Source: Pseudomonadota bacterium
GTDB lineage: Bacteria; Pseudomonadota; Alphaproteobacteria; Rhizobiales; Hyphomicrobiaceae
Length of the DNA stretch: 17,304 nucleotides
Assembly: GCA_023428365.1 (NCBI GenBank)
Contig: JAEYYQ010000095.1
Location: forward strand, 1-17,304
Direction of reading: 5' to 3'
Under the pieces are notes generated by a model. That model saw nothing but the letters and a program-made list of their open reading frames with translations. It made no database searches and was not told the DNA's origin. Of this stretch, positions 15,201 through 17,304 are shown one piece after another (position 1 is the stretch's first letter; each line of letters starts with the position of its first letter). A program made the position numbers and the translations under genes.

Positions 15201-16538
15201 TCACGACTTCACACAGTTGGGTGACGAGATGCTCCGGTTGGCGAGCGCGTTGCGCGTGTCCAGTATCAGTTTAGCCTCCCGCGCGATCAGCGCGTAATCG
15301 ACGGCGTCGTGATCGGTGGAGATGAGCACGGCGTCATACCCGGAAAGTGTTTCGGCGTTCAGCGCTACCGACGGACGTCCGGTGAACTCAGCGTGTTCGC
15401 GAGTCGGAGGGATGGCGGTGACGTGCGGATCGTGGAAGTCGCAGTGCGTGCCACGCCGTTCAAGCAGCTCCATGAGCTTGAACGTCGGGCTCTCGCGGAC
15501 GTCGGAGACGTTCTTCTTATAAGCAAGTCCAATGATCAGGATACGCGCTTTGCCGAGGGAGAGGCCAAGCCGTTCATCCAAGGCTTCTTCGAGCCGCTTG
15601 ATGACATAACGCGGCATCGCCGTGTTGATCTCACCGGCGAGCTCGATGAAGCGCGTGGGCAGCTCGAATTCACGCGATTTCCAGGTCAGGTAGAAGGGAT
15701 CGATGGGGATGCAATGGCCACCGAGCCCCGGCCCCGGATAGAACGGCATGAAGCCGAATGGTTTGGTTTTCGCCGCCTCGATGACTTCCCACACATCGAT
15801 GCCCATCGCGTCGTAGATGACCTTGAGCTCATTCACGAGCGCGATATTGACGGCGCGGAAGATGTTCTCGGTGATCTTCACGGCCTCGGCGGTGGCGGTG
15901 GACGATACCGGCACAACGCGCTTCACTACCGCGCCATAGAAGGCGGTGACGAGGCGCTGGGCTGCCGGCCCGTCGCCGGCCACGACCTTCGGGATTGTGA
16001 CGGTCTCAAAGCTGGTGTTGCCGGGATCTTCGCGCTCGGGCGAGAAGCCGAGAAAGACATCCGTCCCGCATTTGAAGCCGCTTTCCTCAAGGATCGGTCG
16101 GAGAACCTCGTCGGTCGTGCCGGGATAGGTGGTGGATTCGAGAATAACGAGCTGGCCGGGGCGCAGGTTCGCAGCGATGGTGCGCGCGGTTGCTTCGATG
16201 TAGGACATATCCGGCTCGCGCTGCCGGGTCAGCGGCGTCGGAACGCAGATGACAATCACGTCGCATTGAGCCAAGCCGGACATATCGGTTGTGGCGGTGA
16301 AGCGCTTTTCGGCGACGTGTCCCGTAAGCTCCTCGCCACTCACCGCGCCGATGTAGGACTGCCCTTGCAGCAAGAGCTGTGGTTTCGCCGGATCGACGTC
16401 AAAGCCGGTGACGGAGAAGCCCGCGCGCGCGATCGCCATCGCCAGCGGCAACCCGACGTAACCGAGGCCGATGACGCCAGCCGTGGCCGATCGGTCGGTA
16501 AGCCGCTGTTCGAGCTGCGAAAGGCTGGCGTCTGACAT
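15201..16538 (-). CDS. UDP-N-acetylglucosamine/mannosamine 6-dehydrogenase family (WbpA/WecC-type)
   Basis: A 445-aa cytoplasmic NAD-dependent enzyme that oxidises the C6 of a UDP-sugar to a uronic acid in two steps. The Rossmann motif is GVIGLGYVGLP at 21-31, VILESTTYPGTT is at 131-142, and FLGFSPEREDPGN (162-174) is characteristic of the WbpA/TviB/WecC branch rather than UDP-glucose dehydrogenases of the Ugd type. Lys221 and Asn225 of the substrate site and the nucleophile Cys276 in GGHCIPID are present. A second Rossmann-like domain covers about 330-440. The start is placed at ATG 16538, but ATG 16589 in the same frame would add 17 residues, and neither has a strong Shine-Dalgarno. It is divergent from a flippase gene and probably supplies a uronic acid for a surface glycan. 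The exact sugar is not resolved. Confidence 0.9.
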   Translation of the reverse strand: MSDASLSQLEQRLTDRSATAGVIGLGYVGLPLAMAIARAGFSVTGFDVDPAKPQLLLQGQSYIGAVSGEELTGHVAEKRFTATTDMSGLAQCDVIVICVPTPLTRQREPDMSYIEATARTIAANLRPGQLVILESTTYPGTTDEVLRPILEESGFKCGTDVFLGFSPEREDPGNTSFETVTIPKVVAGDGPAAQRLVTAFYGAVVKRVVPVSSTATAEAVKITENIFRAVNIALVNELKVIYDAMGIDVWEVIEAAKTKPFGFMPFYPGPGLGGHCIPIDPFYLTWKSREFELPTRFIELAGEINTAMPRYVIKRLEEALDERLGLSLGKARILIIGLAYKKNVSDVRESPTFKLMELLERRGTHCDFHDPHVTAIPPTREHAEFTGRPSVALNAETLSGYDAVLISTDHDAVDYALIAREAKLILDTRNALANRSISSPNCVKS

Positions 16539-16561
16539 TGACCAAGTGCCCCATGGCTGCC

Positions 16562-16579
16562 ATTGCGCGATGGCGCAAT
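16562..16579. promoter_or_regulatory. 18-bp inverted repeat in sugar-dehydrogenase leader
   Basis: ATTGCGC (16562-16568) and GCGCAAT (16573-16579) are perfect 7-bp arms around GATG. It lies 24 bp before the preferred dehydrogenase start on the minus strand, between two divergent polysaccharide genes. It could be an operator or a leader hairpin. If translation starts at 16589 the repeat would be coding instead. Short repeats like this are also expected by chance. Confidence 0.25.
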
Positions 16580-16766
16580 CGATGTTCATTCCGGGCGCGC
16601 CGTGACTTGCGGCTCGTGCGAAGGTGCGCCGGATGCTACCAAGGCTATGGCGGGCGCGCCACGGATGAGCAAGGCGCTTAGGGCAAGAGATGCGGTTTCA
16701 CAAGAGCTCTGAGGTTGAGCGAAAAGACTATACTCCTGCAGCGGCCGCAATTTCTGGCCCAGGGCC

Positions 16767-17304
16767 GTGCTGAGGCGCGTCGCCGCAAGCTTTGCGGCGC
16801 AACTGGGGACACTGGCCGTATCGTTCGCCGACCGAATCGTGCTGGTCGGCATCCTGCTGCGTGTCTGGGGCACGGATCTCTATTCGGACTGGGCGACGCT
16901 GCTGGCCGCTGCCGGTCTGGTGACACTCGGCGAATTGGGACTGAATGTCTATTTCGGCAATCATTGGCAGAGGGCGCACGCGGAGGCCGACGCGCCACGT
17001 TTCCAGCGGATGCTCGGGCTGTCCCTGACAACCTACACCGTCATCGGGGCGGTTCTGGCCGCACTGGTTCTGCTGTTCATTTTCACAGTCGACTTGAGCG
17101 CTGAGTTTTCGCTCAAGGCCCTCACGCCAGGCGAAGCCAGTTTGGTCTTCGTTCTCCTGGCCGGTGCGGCGCTGTTGCGGGTGCTTCGCGGCAGCGTCTC
17201 GCAGATCTATCGCGGACGTGGACAGTTTGCGGTCGGCCTTTGGGTCGATCTCGTTCCGGTGGTTGCGGGAGTTGCGTTTGTTGGTGCAGCGGTGGCCGCG
17301 GGCG
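16767..17304 (+). CDS. Wzx-like polysaccharide flippase, 5' part, cut by window edge
   Basis: The 179 visible residues are strongly hydrophobic with about five membrane spans (near 10-32, 42-62, 84-107, 123-140 and 155-177). Motifs VWGTDLYSDWATLL (33-46) and ELGLNVYFGN (56-65) are typical of one branch of lipopolysaccharide/O-antigen flippases (MOP superfamily), which translocate lipid-linked oligosaccharides over the inner membrane. The start is uncertain. The frame is closed by TGA at 16716-16718 and has no ATG before residue 82, so GTG 16767 is the best candidate. A TATACT at 16729-16734 could be a -10 element, and no good Shine-Dalgarno is seen. The divergent UDP-sugar dehydrogenase supports a glycan role. 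The C-terminal part lies outside the window. Confidence 0.78.
   Translation, partial: MLRRVAASFAAQLGTLAVSFADRIVLVGILLRVWGTDLYSDWATLLAAAGLVTLGELGLNVYFGNHWQRAHAEADAPRFQRMLGLSLTTYTVIGAVLAALVLLFIFTVDLSAEFSLKALTPGEASLVFVLLAGAALLRVLRGSVSQIYRGRGQFAVGLWVDLVPVVAGVAFVGAAVAAG

Noticed and set aside
15309..16535. A 408-codon plus-strand open frame.
   Set aside because: It is antisense to the UDP-sugar dehydrogenase, whose motifs are complete; the antisense product shows no domain and biased Arg/Gly/Asp composition.
1..17304. Search for CRISPR arrays, tRNAs, insertion sequences and phage or toxin-antitoxin genes.
   Set aside because: No repeat-spacer pattern, cloverleaf, transposase, integrase or paired small ORFs with recognisable families were seen by eye.

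Overview
This window looks like an ordinary chromosomal stretch of a GC-rich alphaproteobacterium. The protein styles (PotABCD-like importer, HAE1-type RND pump, PhaA-type thiolase, DUF922 protein, Pro/Ala-rich lipoprotein) suggest Hyphomicrobiales, perhaps a Bradyrhizobium/Afipia/Rhodopseudomonas relative. That placement is inference from protein style only, because no rRNA or other phylogenetic marker is present. Nearly every base is coding. I see no rRNA, tRNA, CRISPR array, insertion sequence, integrase or attachment site.

Layout. (1) 1-4208, minus strand: an importer operon. Transcription runs right to left through two PotB/PotC-like permeases (overlapping by 4 nt), a PotA-like ATPase, a PotD-like periplasmic binding protein and a short-chain dehydrogenase cut by the left edge. 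(2) 4426-5445, plus strand and divergent from the importer: a ketopantoate-reductase-family (PanE/ApbA) enzyme, probably the catabolic or redox partner of the importer. (3) 5446-5824: a long non-coding gap holding an AT-rich inverted repeat, followed by a two-gene RND efflux operon (adaptor and 1068-aa pump, 5825-10210) with no local regulator or outer-membrane channel. (4) 10276-11444: a divergent pair, a single-domain rhodanese (minus) and an uncharacterised lipoprotein (plus). (5) 11466-13481, minus: an acetyl-CoA acetyltransferase followed by a YdcF/DUF218 membrane protein. (6) 13561-15194: a DUF922 putative metalloprotease (minus) divergent from a SAM-dependent methyltransferase (plus). 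(7) 15201-17304: a UDP-sugar dehydrogenase of the WbpA/WecC type (minus), divergent from a Wzx-like flippase (plus) that runs off the right edge. This is probably the border of a surface-polysaccharide locus.

How the parts connect. The importer should bring a small organic solute across the inner membrane, and the two NAD(P)-dependent oxidoreductases beside it could act on it or its products. The RND pump expels hydrophobic compounds and presumably borrows a TolC-like channel encoded elsewhere. The sugar dehydrogenase would supply a UDP-uronic acid precursor for a glycan whose lipid-linked unit the flippase would move across the inner membrane. The other genes are single housekeeping or hypothetical functions with no clear shared pathway. 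I did not find a convincing undescribed system. The best leads are the atypical PanE-like enzyme with its importer, and the orphan operator upstream of the efflux operon.
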